From: Priestia aryabhattai
GTDB lineage: Bacteria > Bacillota > Bacilli > Bacillales > Bacillaceae_H
Length of the DNA: 64,000 nt
Assembly: GCF_023715685.1 (NCBI RefSeq)
Contig: NZ_JAMBOQ010000001.1
Location: forward strand, 62,001-126,000
Reading direction: 5' to 3'
The notes beneath the pieces were generated by a model. It was not told the origin of the DNA and made no database searches. It saw only the letters and a list, made by a program, of their open reading frames with translations. The translations under genes were made by a program, and so were the position numbers. How positions within the stretch are numbered: the first letter of the stretch is position 1; each line of letters begins with the position of its first letter. Below, piece by piece: positions 1 to 8,601 of the stretch.

Positions 1-30
1 ACACTTATCCAGAATAATGAATTCATTTAT

Positions 31-67
31 AAAAAAAAGAATCCTTTGCTTCCAAAGCAAAGGATTT
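31..67 (-). terminator. Rho-independent terminator
   Basis: A 12-bp stem (AATCCTTTGCTT with its complement, 4-nt loop) is followed on the minus strand by a T run. It closes the minus-strand unit that begins near 1330. Confidence 0.8.
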
Positions 68-132
68 TCAAATTTATAGTTATAGAGAGAATACATTATC
101 ATTTTGGTCAGTTTTATAGATTAATATAATAC

Positions 133-758
133 TCATCCACTATCTCTATCACGGGCATAGTTTTTTGATAAGCTTTCTCTAAAAACTTGAGGAAGAATCA
201 TGTTTCTAAAATTTAAACCAATTAAATCTTCAATATCTTTATTTAAATACGACCATTTAGATGGAGGTTTCAGTAAATGGTCTAACAAAAGGGATTCATT
301 AAAACCTATGACACATATATCTAAGCTCCGTTCTCCCATATCGCCCATTTCTTAAAAGAAGAAAACCATACAACTTTCTCTGAATTATAGTAAGGAGCAT
401 CAGCAAGGCTATCCTCCGGTCCAGTTTCTAAGGCATTCATATAATCTTCACTTGATAAAGAAGTAGGAAGCTGCAAATAATTAAAATAGCCAAACTCTTT
501 ATAAAAATAATCTGTGGGGTATGGATCTAAAACAGCAACTGTAACTTCTTTTTCATTAAAGATTTTTGTTAAATATTGTACCGTAGGCCAAAAATCCTCA
601 CACATGACCCAATAGAACTCTTCAAATAAGTAATAATCACACCTTTTGTTAAATACTTGATTAGGCAATTCCTTATTCGTGTTAAAAAGACTTTTTAAAT
701 TTTTATTAGTGGATTGAAAGTCTTTGATATCTTTAATGAAGAAATTTGTGGGCTGCAC
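133..758 (-). pseudogene. Unknown protein, split by a 1-nt frameshift
   Basis: Two overlapping minus-strand reading frames join into one protein of about 208 residues. It starts at a GTG (758) with AAGGAGG seven bases upstream. The first frame reads ...KKWAIW and then runs out as ENGA. The second resumes as GERSLDICVIGF. Restoring one G in the GGG run (plus-strand CCC, 335-337) joins them as KKWAIW-GERSLD. I do not recognise the family. It is acidic and aromatic-rich, has no signal peptide or membrane segment, and follows the SF0329-like gene by about 20 bp, so the two are probably one operon. It could be a real pseudogene or a consensus error. Confidence 0.7.
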
Positions 759-778
759 AGTATAGCCTCCTTCTTTTA

Positions 779-1330
779 TTAACTGGGCGTAAGTTTGAAC
801 GGCGTGATGTTATCAACCTCGCATCTTAGTTCATAAAATTGCATGATTAAGGGGTGCACATTAGAATTGTATCTTAAAGCTTTCAACGTCCTCTTGCCTA
901 ACCTTCTATCCACTAATGCAAGAGCTTGAAAAATAACATTTTCAGAATTCAATGCTCGATTGATGGATAACTGAGGATACTGAATAAAAGCGTTATAAAC
1001 AAGATCAACGTTAAAAACACCTCTATGTTCTAGAATACTTGCAGTGTAGTCCATATCATCTACCTTCCCAATACACTCTGGGAAACATTCATATAAACAA
1101 TCTGGAAAGGGTTTGCTTGTTTTCTTCTTCACTTCCTCCCAAAGTTTATCGTGTTCCATTAAATATTTTGCTGAAGAAGCATTAAAAACTTCCTTCTTAT
1201 CTAGAGTAATCCAAATACGTGTCTGCTCTCCAAGAGAAACATTATATTTAGTCAAATGAATACCCAATCTATGCTTTAATTTATCACAAATTAAATTTTT
1301 CATATTTCCCTTTAATTTCGTCCATTTCAT
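779..1330 (-). CDS. SF0329-family protein (function unknown)
   Basis: This 183-residue soluble protein begins MKWTKLKGNMKNLICDKL and continues with a conserved RIWITLDKKEVFN strand. From memory of Bacillus annotations this pattern is the SF0329 family, whose function is not known. AAGGA lies just before the ATG. No membrane segment or catalytic signature is visible. It is the first gene of a two-gene minus-strand unit, with the frameshifted gene downstream. The family name rests on recalled similarity only. Confidence 0.6.
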   Translation of the reverse strand: MKWTKLKGNMKNLICDKLKHRLGIHLTKYNVSLGEQTRIWITLDKKEVFNASSAKYLMEHDKLWEEVKKKTSKPFPDCLYECFPECIGKVDDMDYTASILEHRGVFNVDLVYNAFIQYPQLSINRALNSENVIFQALALVDRRLGKRTLKALRYNSNVHPLIMQFYELRCEVDNITPFKLTPS

Positions 1331-1461
1331 GCTATCCTTGTACTCCTATTCTTTTCTAAAACTATACGATTCCGCTTATAGAAACATATTATACAAGATG
1401 TTTCTAGTTCAAGTGGTTTTTCTTGATGTATAGAACATACTGAGTCACCGTCCTATACATT

Positions 1462-1493
1462 AAAAAGAGCATCTGATAATTAGATGCTCTTTT
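1462..1493 (-). terminator. Terminator overlapping the end of the small membrane gene
   Basis: The stem AAAAGAGCATCT / AGATGCTCTTTT has a 7-nt loop. The stop codon of the gene at 1480 lies in the loop/stem border. T runs on both sides could make it bidirectional. Confidence 0.8.
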
Positions 1494-1692
1494 TATTCAC
1501 TTTATTTCTCTTTTTTACTAGTAGACTTACAATCATCATAAGCAAGCCTAAAATTCCAAGTGTTAAGTGAAAAAGATAGAAGACGTTCTCTCTTATGCAC
1601 CCAATAATGAATTGACCTCCAAATATCATAAAAAATGATAGTCCAGAATACAATGGAGGATTTTCTATAATATAATTTTTAACTTTATTCAT
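1480..1692 (-). CDS. Small two-TM membrane protein, unknown
   Basis: The product has 70 residues and two predicted membrane helices, at about residues 14-32 (SGLSFFMIFGGQFIIGCI) and 38-60 (FYLFHLTLGILGLLMMIVSLLV). A basic tail follows (KKRNKVNKK). GGGG lies seven bases before the ATG. It stands alone with its own terminator. No family is recognised. Confidence 0.55.
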   Translation of the reverse strand: MNKVKNYIIENPPLYSGLSFFMIFGGQFIIGCIRENVFYLFHLTLGILGLLMMIVSLLVKKRNKVNKKSI

Positions 1693-1751
1693 TTAAAATC
1701 CCCTTATTCCCTTATAATTACATTTTATCAAAAATTATAATTAACTTCAGC

Positions 1752-1783
1752 CTGTATATGATATAAAGCTGCAGTTAATATAA
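1752..1783 (-). repeat. Relic of a dif-associated repeat
   Basis: Read on the minus strand, TTATATTAACT (a XerD-type half site) is followed a few bases later by TTTATATCATATACA. This is the same extension that follows intact dif-like sites at 15218, 42906 and 62529. No matching XerC half is present, so I treat it as a decayed copy. Confidence 0.3.
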
Positions 1784-1845
1784 TTTTAGCAATACAATTA
1801 GTAAATAACAGAAAAGAGAGCATTGAGAATTTTCCATGCTCCCTT

Positions 1846-2376
1846 TTACATTAAATCGAAATAGGCTCCTTCTGGATACAAAGTGATGTATTTCTCGTCT
1901 TCAGGGTTTAAATAAGCTATTTTTACCCCTTCAAGCAGGTTGTTGCTCTTTAGTTCTTCTATAATTGTTTGTGTTGCCTTTTCAACATCTACAACATAGT
2001 TGACAATATTAGCTGTACCACTGCCTATATCTCCACCGTCACAAGAACCGTTGCCTGTCCAACCTAAACATTCATTTATTAAATTTTCAACCTGATGTCG
2101 CTTTTCAAGAGTTGCTTCCATTTGTTCTTCTTCATAACTGTACTGAACAACAAGCTCCCATAGCTCATCTTCATCTAGATAATCGTATCCCTGATTAGCT
2201 TTTTCTTCTGCTAATTTATCCATCAACTTTTCTGCCTTTTGAGATAGTGATAATTTCTTTTCCTCAGTCTCACCAGTCTCTCCAATGGTACCGTAATGAA
2301 TAATAAGCATTCTACCATCTTGCCAAACTTCCCAATACGAAACTTCAACATCACTCTGTTTAATCATCTTAATCAA
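1846..2376 (-). CDS. WGR-domain-like protein
   Basis: About 176 residues. The N-terminal part (SYWEVWQDGRMLIIHYGT, then IGETGET) has the spacing of a WGR domain, a small fold best known from PARPs and from bacterial stand-alone proteins. A Glu-rich helical middle and a C-terminal alpha/beta segment follow. The best start is a TTG at 2376, six bases after GGGGTG; an ATG at 2367 is the alternative, and upstream codons lack a ribosome site. In bacteria the role is unknown. Nothing nearby suggests a partner. Confidence 0.55.
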   Translation of the reverse strand: MIKMIKQSDVEVSYWEVWQDGRMLIIHYGTIGETGETEEKKLSLSQKAEKLMDKLAEEKANQGYDYLDEDELWELVVQYSYEEEQMEATLEKRHQVENLINECLGWTGNGSCDGGDIGSGTANIVNYVVDVEKATQTIIEELKSNNLLEGVKIAYLNPEDEKYITLYPEGAYFDLM

Positions 2377-2495
2377 GACTATCACCCCATATCGTCGAAA
2401 AAATAGCTTTTTAACAAACAATGACAATAGTTATTGTGTATGCTAATTTTCTGTTATTTCTATTTAAATTTCAACTCAAGCCTTTATATAGCAAT

Positions 2496-2526
2496 AAAAA
2501 AGAAGTGACCCTTTGGTAACTTCTTT
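2496..2526 (-). terminator. Terminator after the hydrolase gene
   Basis: A stem AAAGAAGTGACC / GGTAACTTCTTT with one mismatch and a short loop, with a minus-strand T run. It ends the transcript of the gene at 2594-3430. Confidence 0.75.
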
Positions 2527-2593
2527 CTTCCCTCTTTTACTATTTATACATCAGGAGCTGAGCTATTTTTACCTACAAAATAATCAGTTGTAT

Positions 2594-3430
2594 TTAGTCT
2601 CTTAAAAATGACAGCAGTGCTTCGTTAAATTCTTTTGGATGTGTTGCATTTAAGCCGTGTGGACCGCCCTTTATTAAGACTACCTTGGAATCATGGATTG
2701 CTTCATGTGTTAGCTTTCCGCTATATTCAAATGGAACAATGGCATCTGAATCACCATGAACAACAAGGGTAGGTATAGTAAACTTGGCTAAATCTTCTCT
2801 GAAATCCGTTTTGCTGAAAGCAGCTATACAATCTAGTGTCCCTTTAGGCGATGCACCAGCTGCAATATCCCAATTGTAAAGTCGAAATGGCTCACTGACT
2901 AAGTCAGTTCGGTCTTCAGCAGCAAAAAATGTTCTTGTAAACTCATCAAGAAAAGCTAAGCGATCATTTTTTACCCCGTTTTCAAATTCTTGAATTGCTG
3001 CATCATCCAACACTCCCTCAGGATGATCCTCTGACTTATAAAGAAATGGTGGTACAGCTCCTGCAAATACAGCTTTTTCTACTCTATTTGTTCCGTAAGT
3101 TCCTATATAACGAGCTACTTCTCCGCCACCCATTGAAAACCCGACGAGTGTAACATTTGTTAGATCTAAATGTTCTAGTAACAGATGTAAATCAGCAACG
3201 AATGTATCATAATCGTAACCGTTCCATGGCTGAGAAGAGCTTCCGAATCCTCGACGGTCATAAGTTATTACTCTATATCCAGCCTCAATCAGAACAGGCA
3301 CTTGATATTCCCAAGACCGCCCACTTAATGGCCAACCATGGATTAATACAACCGGCTTCCCCGTACCATGATCCTCATAATATAGTTCAATAGGTGTTTG
3401 ATTTTCTGTTCCTACAGTAATTTTTGCCAT
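2594..3430 (-). CDS. Alpha/beta hydrolase, non-heme chloroperoxidase type
   Basis: A 278-residue cytoplasmic alpha/beta hydrolase, full length for the cofactor-free haloperoxidase/esterase family. The oxyanion-hole motif is HGWP (31-34). The nucleophile elbow is GFSMGG with Ser99, the acid is Asp229 (in GDSDAIVPF) and the base is His258 (GGPHG). Family members hydrolyse esters and can perhydrolyse short acids; the true substrate is not visible here. It lies 36 bp downstream of ltrA, probably co-transcribed, at the edge of a cluster of quinone and aromatic stress genes. Confidence 0.85.
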   Translation of the reverse strand: MAKITVGTENQTPIELYYEDHGTGKPVVLIHGWPLSGRSWEYQVPVLIEAGYRVITYDRRGFGSSSQPWNGYDYDTFVADLHLLLEHLDLTNVTLVGFSMGGGEVARYIGTYGTNRVEKAVFAGAVPPFLYKSEDHPEGVLDDAAIQEFENGVKNDRLAFLDEFTRTFFAAEDRTDLVSEPFRLYNWDIAAGASPKGTLDCIAAFSKTDFREDLAKFTIPTLVVHGDSDAIVPFEYSGKLTHEAIHDSKVVLIKGGPHGLNATHPKEFNEALLSFLRD

Positions 3431-3466
3431 TTCGCTACCTCCAATATATATTCGTTCTCTATTTTG

Positions 3467-4558
3467 TTAAGTGGTTGTAAACCTAGCATAGATAATAAAA
3501 AATATCGCTAATTCTCCTATGATGAAAGTGCTGGGAACAATCAGAATTAAGTTAACAATAAAAAATACAGCTAAAATCCCTAAAAATAACCCTAAATGAT
3601 AAACTTTTAAACGATGTTCTTCAAATCTATATTGGTGAAAAACAAGGGTAGTTGCCGTGAAGTAGAGCAGCACAGAGCCAAATACGAAATATAAGCTGAA
3701 TGTATAATGAACTTTATGTAAAAACATGAGTTTGATAGATGCTGCAATCATGCTTAGAGACATGAGGATAATTAAGTGTCCGTAAATAATCGTTTGTCCG
3801 GCTCTTTGAATGGCCTTGTTTACTTTCTTTTCTACGTTCTCAAAGTACTGCCACCACATTGAAATGATAAGGACAAATGAAATAACAGAAAATAGGATTG
3901 TATTCCAATCCCCTTTTTGAGGCTGTATCACAGCAAGAATGCTGACAACCGATTCTCCAAACAGAATTAATGTTAATAAAGCAAAGCGTTCTAATAAATG
4001 AGCGGTATTAGTCGGTAATTTTGCCAACTTTCTATGCCCTAAAATAGGTAAAATCATGTCCACTGCAATTCCTGTATATAACACGGCGTATCGGACCCAT
4101 GAATCAAAAAAGAGCGAAAGAAGCGAGATAAAAATTCCAATTCCAAAACATATTCCTAAAAACTGAGCAACTATTTTTCTCTCATCCTGTTCAAATTTTT
4201 GAACAATAAGGTATTGAATGGAGGTTAACGCTCTTAGCCCAATATAACCAATCAGAAAAGAGACGTAATATTGATCAAAATCTACAGACAAGCTTGAGAT
4301 CATAATAAGGACAAACAGCATTTGAAGAATCATAAAAATGCGTTGATGCAAAAAATCTTGTCCAAACCGATTGATAAACATCGTTTGTCCCGTCCATGCC
4401 CACCATATAGGAATAAAGATCAGTACAAACTTTAACAAATACTCCGCATGAATATGCCCTTGTTCAACGTGAAGTAAAACATGAGTAGCAGTAGCAACAG
4501 CTGCCACAAATAACAAATCATAAAAAAGCTCCAGCCACGTAACTTTTTTTTCTTCCAC
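3467..4558 (-). CDS. ltrA: Low temperature requirement protein A (LtrA) family membrane protein
   Basis: A 363-residue integral membrane protein with roughly ten hydrophobic helices. The N-terminal signature LELFYDLLFVAAV (9-21) is typical of LtrA, named from a Listeria cold-sensitive mutant; its biochemical role is unresolved. The start is a GTG at 4558 with GGAG unusually close upstream, so a slightly different start is possible. It is followed by the hydrolase gene after 36 bp. Confidence 0.85.
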   Translation of the reverse strand: MEEKKVTWLELFYDLLFVAAVATATHVLLHVEQGHIHAEYLLKFVLIFIPIWWAWTGQTMFINRFGQDFLHQRIFMILQMLFVLIMISSLSVDFDQYYVSFLIGYIGLRALTSIQYLIVQKFEQDERKIVAQFLGICFGIGIFISLLSLFFDSWVRYAVLYTGIAVDMILPILGHRKLAKLPTNTAHLLERFALLTLILFGESVVSILAVIQPQKGDWNTILFSVISFVLIISMWWQYFENVEKKVNKAIQRAGQTIIYGHLIILMSLSMIAASIKLMFLHKVHYTFSLYFVFGSVLLYFTATTLVFHQYRFEEHRLKVYHLGLFLGILAVFFIVNLILIVPSTFIIGELAIFFIIYARFTTT

Positions 4559-4658
4559 TACTCCGCATCCCTTCCAATAATCTATAAAGCTATAGTGAAT
4601 GAATTACTTTATTTTATATACAAGAGACGCATACTTCATGACAGGTAGCATAGTAAAA

Positions 4659-4697
4659 GATAGGTGAGCCAACTGTTCATCAGTCGGCTCACCTATC
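4659..4697 (-). terminator. Strong terminator after the isochorismatase-like gene
   Basis: A 12-bp perfect stem GATAGGTGAGCC / GGCTCACCTATC is followed on the minus strand by TTTTAC. It separates the 4818-5462 gene from ltrA. Confidence 0.8.
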
Positions 4698-4817
4698 TAA
4701 CAATTGCCTTTATGTCGTTACATTTTCTCCGTCACATAAATGATCCATAGATGCCATTCTACTTTCATGTCTTATATGTAAAGAGAACGACCTATACCAA
4801 AATTAAGCTTGGCTACG

Positions 4818-5462
4818 TTAGACACTCTGCTTGCTGAAATCGCGCTGAGCTTCTCTATAGCTGCCCATTAAATTTTGATAGCCAGGAAGATGACTAGAAA
4901 TTAAATTGCCAAAACCTTCAACGTCGTTGCGCCAATCACGCTGCAGCTCGCATGCTACGCTAAACCAGTTCATAAGCTGCGCGCCGCCATGAGCCATACG
5001 CGTTAACGCTGCATCTGCCACTTGCTTATTGAATGTTCCAGAAGCATCTGTCACAACAAACACTTCGTAACCTGCTTTAATGGCGGAAAGTGCAGGAAAA
5101 GCAACGCAGACGTCTGTAACTACACCCGCGATGATCAGCTGTTTTTTGCCAGTTGCTTCAATTGCTTTAACAAAGTCTTCGTTGTCCCACGCGTTAATTT
5201 GTCCAGGACGAGCTATTTTTGGCGCATCAGGAAACAAATCAACGAGTTCCTGCATCAGCGGGCCGTTGGGTCCATTCTCAAAGCTAGTTGTTAAAATAAC
5301 CGGTAAATCAAAGAATTTAGCCGTGTCACCAAGAGCCAAGACGTTGTTTTTAAATTCATCAACACCATAGTCACGTACGAGACCGGAAATAAGACCAGTT
5401 TGATGATCAACTAAAAGCACAGCAGCATCATCTTTTGACAGACGAGAGTAAAGATCAGACAT
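4818..5462 (-). CDS. Isochorismatase-family cysteine hydrolase (YcaC type)
   Basis: A 214-residue hydrolase with the isochorismatase fold. Visible active-site elements are Asp19 (LLVDHQTGL) and the nucleophile Cys119 in GVVTDVCVAF. The segment PGQINAWDN (86-94) is typical of the YcaC subgroup, whose substrate is not settled. AAGGAGG lies seven bases before the ATG and is embedded in a 13-bp palindrome. The gene sits in a run of minus-strand genes for reductive and oxidative stress. Confidence 0.85.
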   Translation of the reverse strand: MSDLYSRLSKDDAAVLLVDHQTGLISGLVRDYGVDEFKNNVLALGDTAKFFDLPVILTTSFENGPNGPLMQELVDLFPDAPKIARPGQINAWDNEDFVKAIEATGKKQLIIAGVVTDVCVAFPALSAIKAGYEVFVVTDASGTFNKQVADAALTRMAHGGAQLMNWFSVACELQRDWRNDVEGFGNLISSHLPGYQNLMGSYREAQRDFSKQSV

Positions 5463-5473
5463 TTTATAATCCT

Positions 5474-5486
5474 CCTTAAATTAAGG
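5474..5486. promoter_or_regulatory. Palindrome over the ribosome-binding site
   Basis: CCTTAAATTAAGG is a perfect 13-bp inverted repeat that contains the AAGG of the Shine-Dalgarno sequence. It may be an operator or a translational hairpin; it may also be chance in AT-rich DNA. Confidence 0.3.
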
Positions 5487-5654
5487 CAAGTAAGTTTGCA
5501 AATTGGAAAAGATAAATGTACCTCTTCCACCTCTTACAAGCGGTCTATAATTTGAACGGTTTCTGGATTTCATTTATGATCTGTTAGGTAATAACATGTA
5601 TAGAAAGAAAAGCTATTTCTGAGGTGAATTTTCGTGAGGTTTGTTATCTCTCTA

Positions 5655-6221
5655 TTAATCTAGAACAGGAACAGGCGCTTGATCAATCCAATGGATGAAC
5701 TGTTGTAAGTAGCGTTGAAGATAACGTTTCGTTTGTTCATCGGTCAGTACTTTTTGATGAGCATCAATTTTTTCATGAACTTGCGAAATCAGCATTTTTT
5801 GAAATGGTAGAACATTAACCTGCATAGCTTCCAGTACTTCTCTAGTTTGCATTTGAGCAAAGGCAGTACCGAAGCCTCCAGGGGTTGCTCCGATTAGACC
5901 AACTGGTTTTCTGTTTAAAACAGAAGAGGTGCGAGGTCTTGATGCCCAGTCCAAGGCATTTTTTAGCACCCCTGGAATTCCGGAATTGTACTCTGGACTT
6001 ACAATGATGACGCCGTCAACATCTTCTATAGCGGCTCTAAAGGATGCTACAGATTCTGGTGCTCCGTCAACTTCTAGGTCTTCATTAAAAAAAGGCAGGC
6101 TGTTTATTTCAATCCAACGATATTGAGCTGAATCATCTAGTTTAGTTAATGATTCAGCAATAATTCGATTATACGAATCTTTTCGTAAACTTCCACAAAT
6201 AAGACCAATGGTTTTCGTCAT
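5655..6221 (-). CDS. NADPH-dependent FMN reductase / quinone reductase
   Basis: A 188-residue flavodoxin-like reductase. The FMN phosphate loop is GSLRKDSYNR (10-19) and the second flavin loop is SPEYNSG (75-81). It belongs to the NADPH-dependent FMN reductase/azoreductase family, which reduces quinones, azo compounds or chromate; the substrate cannot be read from sequence. AAGGAGG precedes the ATG. The position between a ring-cleaving dioxygenase and a hydrolase suits quinone detoxification. Confidence 0.85.
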   Translation of the reverse strand: MTKTIGLICGSLRKDSYNRIIAESLTKLDDSAQYRWIEINSLPFFNEDLEVDGAPESVASFRAAIEDVDGVIIVSPEYNSGIPGVLKNALDWASRPRTSSVLNRKPVGLIGATPGGFGTAFAQMQTREVLEAMQVNVLPFQKMLISQVHEKIDAHQKVLTDEQTKRYLQRYLQQFIHWIDQAPVPVLD

Positions 6222-6239
6222 ATATTCACCTCCTTGCTT

Positions 6240-6309
6240 GGAATTAATTTCATATTAACACGATGTTTCAAATATAGATATCAGTTTTATATATAGATAA
6301 ATTAATTCC
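6240..6309. promoter_or_regulatory. 11-bp inverted repeat upstream of the FMN reductase
   Basis: GGAATTAATTT (6240-6250) is matched perfectly by AAATTAATTCC (6299-6309) with 48 bp between. The pair brackets the presumed promoter. It could be a looping operator; the AT-rich composition makes chance possible. Confidence 0.3.
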
Positions 6310-6376
6310 TTCTTTATACCTAAATTATGGTTGAACTAGAGTTTTACTATTACGAAGAGAACCCTCTCATTAAGGT

Positions 6377-7315
6377 CTAATCTAAGTCTCTAACTTCAAA
6401 AGGAATCAAAGTTTCTTCAATTTTATTTCGGTGAATTTCATACTGCTCAGGCAGCATGAGTCTTTCTCCCATTGTTTCATGTGATTCATCATGGGCAAAA
6501 CCTGGAGGGTCTGTTGCAATTTCAAATAGGATTTCTCCATGTTCTTTAAAGTAAATAGCATTAAAGTAATTTCGATCTCGAACAGCTGTCACTCCATATC
6601 CGCTATCTGCTACGTATTTCTGCCATTCTAACTGATCTTCATCATCTTTAGCTCGCCATGCAATATGGTGAACCGTTCCAACACCCATTTGGCCACGTCC
6701 AATTGTTGTTAATTTTAAATCGATAACATTTCCAATTTCAGCTGATGATTGAAAACGTATAAAATCTCCTTCTTCACCTATCTTTTTTATACCCATTACG
6801 TTTTCTAATAATTTGGCTGTTTCATCAGGTTGAACAGATAATAGCGTGGCGCCTCCGAATCCTTTGATAGCCACCTCCGAATTAATTTCGCCAACTTGCC
6901 ACGTATTCTTTTCTCCTTCTTCTCTTTCAACAATCTCTAGATGCAAACCATGAGGATCGTCAAACTCTAAGTACTGTTCTCCAAATCGCTCCATCTTTGT
7001 AACGGGAACCCCAAACTTAGCTAATCTTTGTTCCCAAAAGCCCATAGCATCCTTTGGAACCACATAGGAAGTTACGCCAACTTGCCCGTCACCTATCTTT
7101 CCTTGCCGTGCACTTGCCCACGGGAAGAATGTGATGATTGTTCCAGGTTTTCCGCCTTCATTTCCAAAGTAAAGGTGATACGTTCCTGGATCATCAAAGT
7201 TTACTGTTTGTTTGACCAAACGTAATCCTAACACACCCGCATAGAAATCAACATTTTCTTGGGGATGACCTACAATCGCCGTAATATGATGAATGCCCGC
7301 TGTTTTTTTAATCAT
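6377..7315 (-). CDS. VOC-family ring-cleaving dioxygenase (MhqO/CatE-like)
   Basis: A 312-residue protein with tandem vicinal-oxygen-chelate modules. The likely metal-binding elements are the His pair in GIHHIT near the N terminus, VHHIAW in the second module and the Glu of EILFEIAT. Relatives MhqO, MhqE and CatE in B. subtilis cleave hydroquinones or catechols. I chose the ATG at 7315, nine bases after AGGAG, over upstream codons that abut it. A perfect MhqR-type palindrome lies in its promoter, and a DoxX gene precedes it, as in mhqNOP and catDE. Confidence 0.85.
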   Translation of the reverse strand: MIKKTAGIHHITAIVGHPQENVDFYAGVLGLRLVKQTVNFDDPGTYHLYFGNEGGKPGTIITFFPWASARQGKIGDGQVGVTSYVVPKDAMGFWEQRLAKFGVPVTKMERFGEQYLEFDDPHGLHLEIVEREEGEKNTWQVGEINSEVAIKGFGGATLLSVQPDETAKLLENVMGIKKIGEEGDFIRFQSSAEIGNVIDLKLTTIGRGQMGVGTVHHIAWRAKDDEDQLEWQKYVADSGYGVTAVRDRNYFNAIYFKEHGEILFEIATDPPGFAHDESHETMGERLMLPEQYEIHRNKIEETLIPFEVRDLD

Positions 7316-7399
7316 TACTACCATCTCCTTTAATACATTTTTCGTCATTCGTTTAGTTATCCCTCTTACAATGAATACAATTATAATTATCTATATTAT

Positions 7400-7419
7400 A
7401 TATCTCGAATTCGAGATAT
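7400..7419 (-). promoter_or_regulatory. MhqR-type operator
   Basis: The 20-bp perfect palindrome ATATCTCGAATTCGAGATAT matches what I recall of the B. subtilis MhqR box (ATCTCGAATTCGAGAT core). It directly follows a minus-strand TATAAT (7418-7423), where a repressor would block the dioxygenase promoter. Confidence 0.75.
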
Positions 7420-7467
7420 TATACAAAAAAATGAACGCATCTTTCTCATTTGAACCAATTTTCTCTT

Positions 7468-7866
7468 TTAGAAAATAAAAGTGTCTATTGCGTAATATCC
7501 TGGTCCAGTAATCGCGATACTGATCGCTACAACTAGCAGCGTAAGGTTATATTCATACCCGTTTTGTGTTGCCCAGTATCCATTTGGACTGTGTACTTTA
7601 ATAATAGCCATTACCATTGTTCCTGCAATCAAAATCGCTCCAAGAGGTGTAAGAAGTCCTGCAGCAAATAAAGCCCCGCCTACTAGCTCTGACAATCCAG
7701 CCATTAAAGCCATTCTAACACCTGGTTTCATTCCAATGGATTCAAACCATCCTCCCGTTCCTTTTAATCCATGGCCACCGAACCATCCGAATAATTTCTG
7801 AGTTCCATGAGCCATAAAAGATAGTCCAATTACCAAACGTATTAACAATAAACCAATGCTCATCAT
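7468..7866 (-). CDS. DoxX-family membrane protein (MhqP/CatD-like)
   Basis: A 132-residue, four-helix membrane protein of the DoxX family. It shows the typical LLIRLVIGLSFMAHGTQKL start and GWFGGHGLKGTGGWF loop. In B. subtilis such genes (mhqP, catD) pair with ring-cleaving dioxygenases in thiol/quinone stress operons, matching the neighbour here. AGGAGG lies eight bases before the first ATG at 7866. The MhqR-type operator lies between this gene and the dioxygenase, so the dioxygenase has at least one promoter of its own. Confidence 0.9.
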   Translation of the reverse strand: MMSIGLLLIRLVIGLSFMAHGTQKLFGWFGGHGLKGTGGWFESIGMKPGVRMALMAGLSELVGGALFAAGLLTPLGAILIAGTMVMAIIKVHSPNGYWATQNGYEYNLTLLVVAISIAITGPGYYAIDTFIF

Positions 7867-7991
7867 TTTTTATTCCTCCTATTTTTTCTTCATCGTTTTA
7901 AAATCTTGAATTAAAATATCTTTAATTAAAAGTAATTATAAAATACATATGTTTCCACTGTCAATATAAATTTTATATTTTTTTATAGAAA

Positions 7992-8314
7992 CGCTTAACA
8001 AGATATAAAAAGCATATTCAGAAAGATAAAGAGAAAGAAAAGTTTGTGGAATTTATGAATGGTTATTTTTCAACAAGATCAGAGCACACCATTCATTGGC
8101 TTGAAGAGTTAATTAAAGGTATTAAGCAAGGAGAAATATAAGTACTATATATTCTCTAGAGTACATTAATTCTTCACCGTATCAAAAAGCTCGTAATCTC
8201 AATCAAGATGTCTATTTAAGGAAATAAGGATATAAAGTAATGAGGATCAGTGGGAGTAGCATTGTAAATCGTATGTCTCACGTTCTAAAAAAAGTGAAAA
8301 CACGATTAAATTAA
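7992..8314 (+). pseudogene. Gene remnants, including a DUF559-like nuclease tail
   Basis: No intact gene lies between 7867 and 8363. On the plus strand a short frame ends ...HWLEELIKGIKQGEI at about 8141. A second stretch reads EYINSSPYQKARNLNQDVYLRK, a TAA, then in the same frame GYKVMRISGSSIVNR and a stop at 8314. The second part has the look of the C-terminal strands of DUF559/VSR-like endonucleases (R-x-D-x-LR-x-GYKVMR). The first part I do not recognise. Confidence 0.35.
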
Positions 8315-8343
8315 AAAAAGAGAAGGATAAAACCTTCTCTTTT
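8313..8343 (-). terminator. Terminator after the zinc-ribbon-like gene
   Basis: The stem AAAAAGAGAAGG / CCTTCTCTTTTT with a 6-nt loop can act on both strands. It follows the stop at 8364 and overlaps the end of the nuclease remnant. Confidence 0.8.
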
Positions 8344-8363
8344 TACTATATAATTATTCAGAC

Positions 8364-8549
8364 TTAGATACTTTTCTTCATTCCACATTCCTGGTATTCA
8401 CGAAGGAAAACGCCACCTTTTACAGAACTTTTGAAGTAAGATGAATTGCAGTTGTCACATCTTCCACTTACCTTATCTGGATATTCAGCATAGTTATACA
8501 CTTTATCAAGATCTATTTCTTGGTGCTGTTTTTCTTCCACGTTGATCAC
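8364..8549 (-). CDS. Small Cys-rich protein with a possible zinc ribbon
   Basis: A 61-residue soluble protein with CDNC (32-35 region) and a late CGM, giving three or four cysteines in a zinc-ribbon-like pattern. One knuckle looks incomplete (ECGM rather than CxxC). It starts with GTG and has only a weak ribosome site. It carries its own terminator. No family or function is recognised. Confidence 0.5.
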   Translation of the reverse strand: MINVEEKQHQEIDLDKVYNYAEYPDKVSGRCDNCNSSYFKSSVKGGVFLREYQECGMKKSI

Positions 8550-8601
8550 TCTTTTCTGTTTACTCTTATTAGAGTATTAACAAAAGCTTTCTTGAATTTT
8601 A

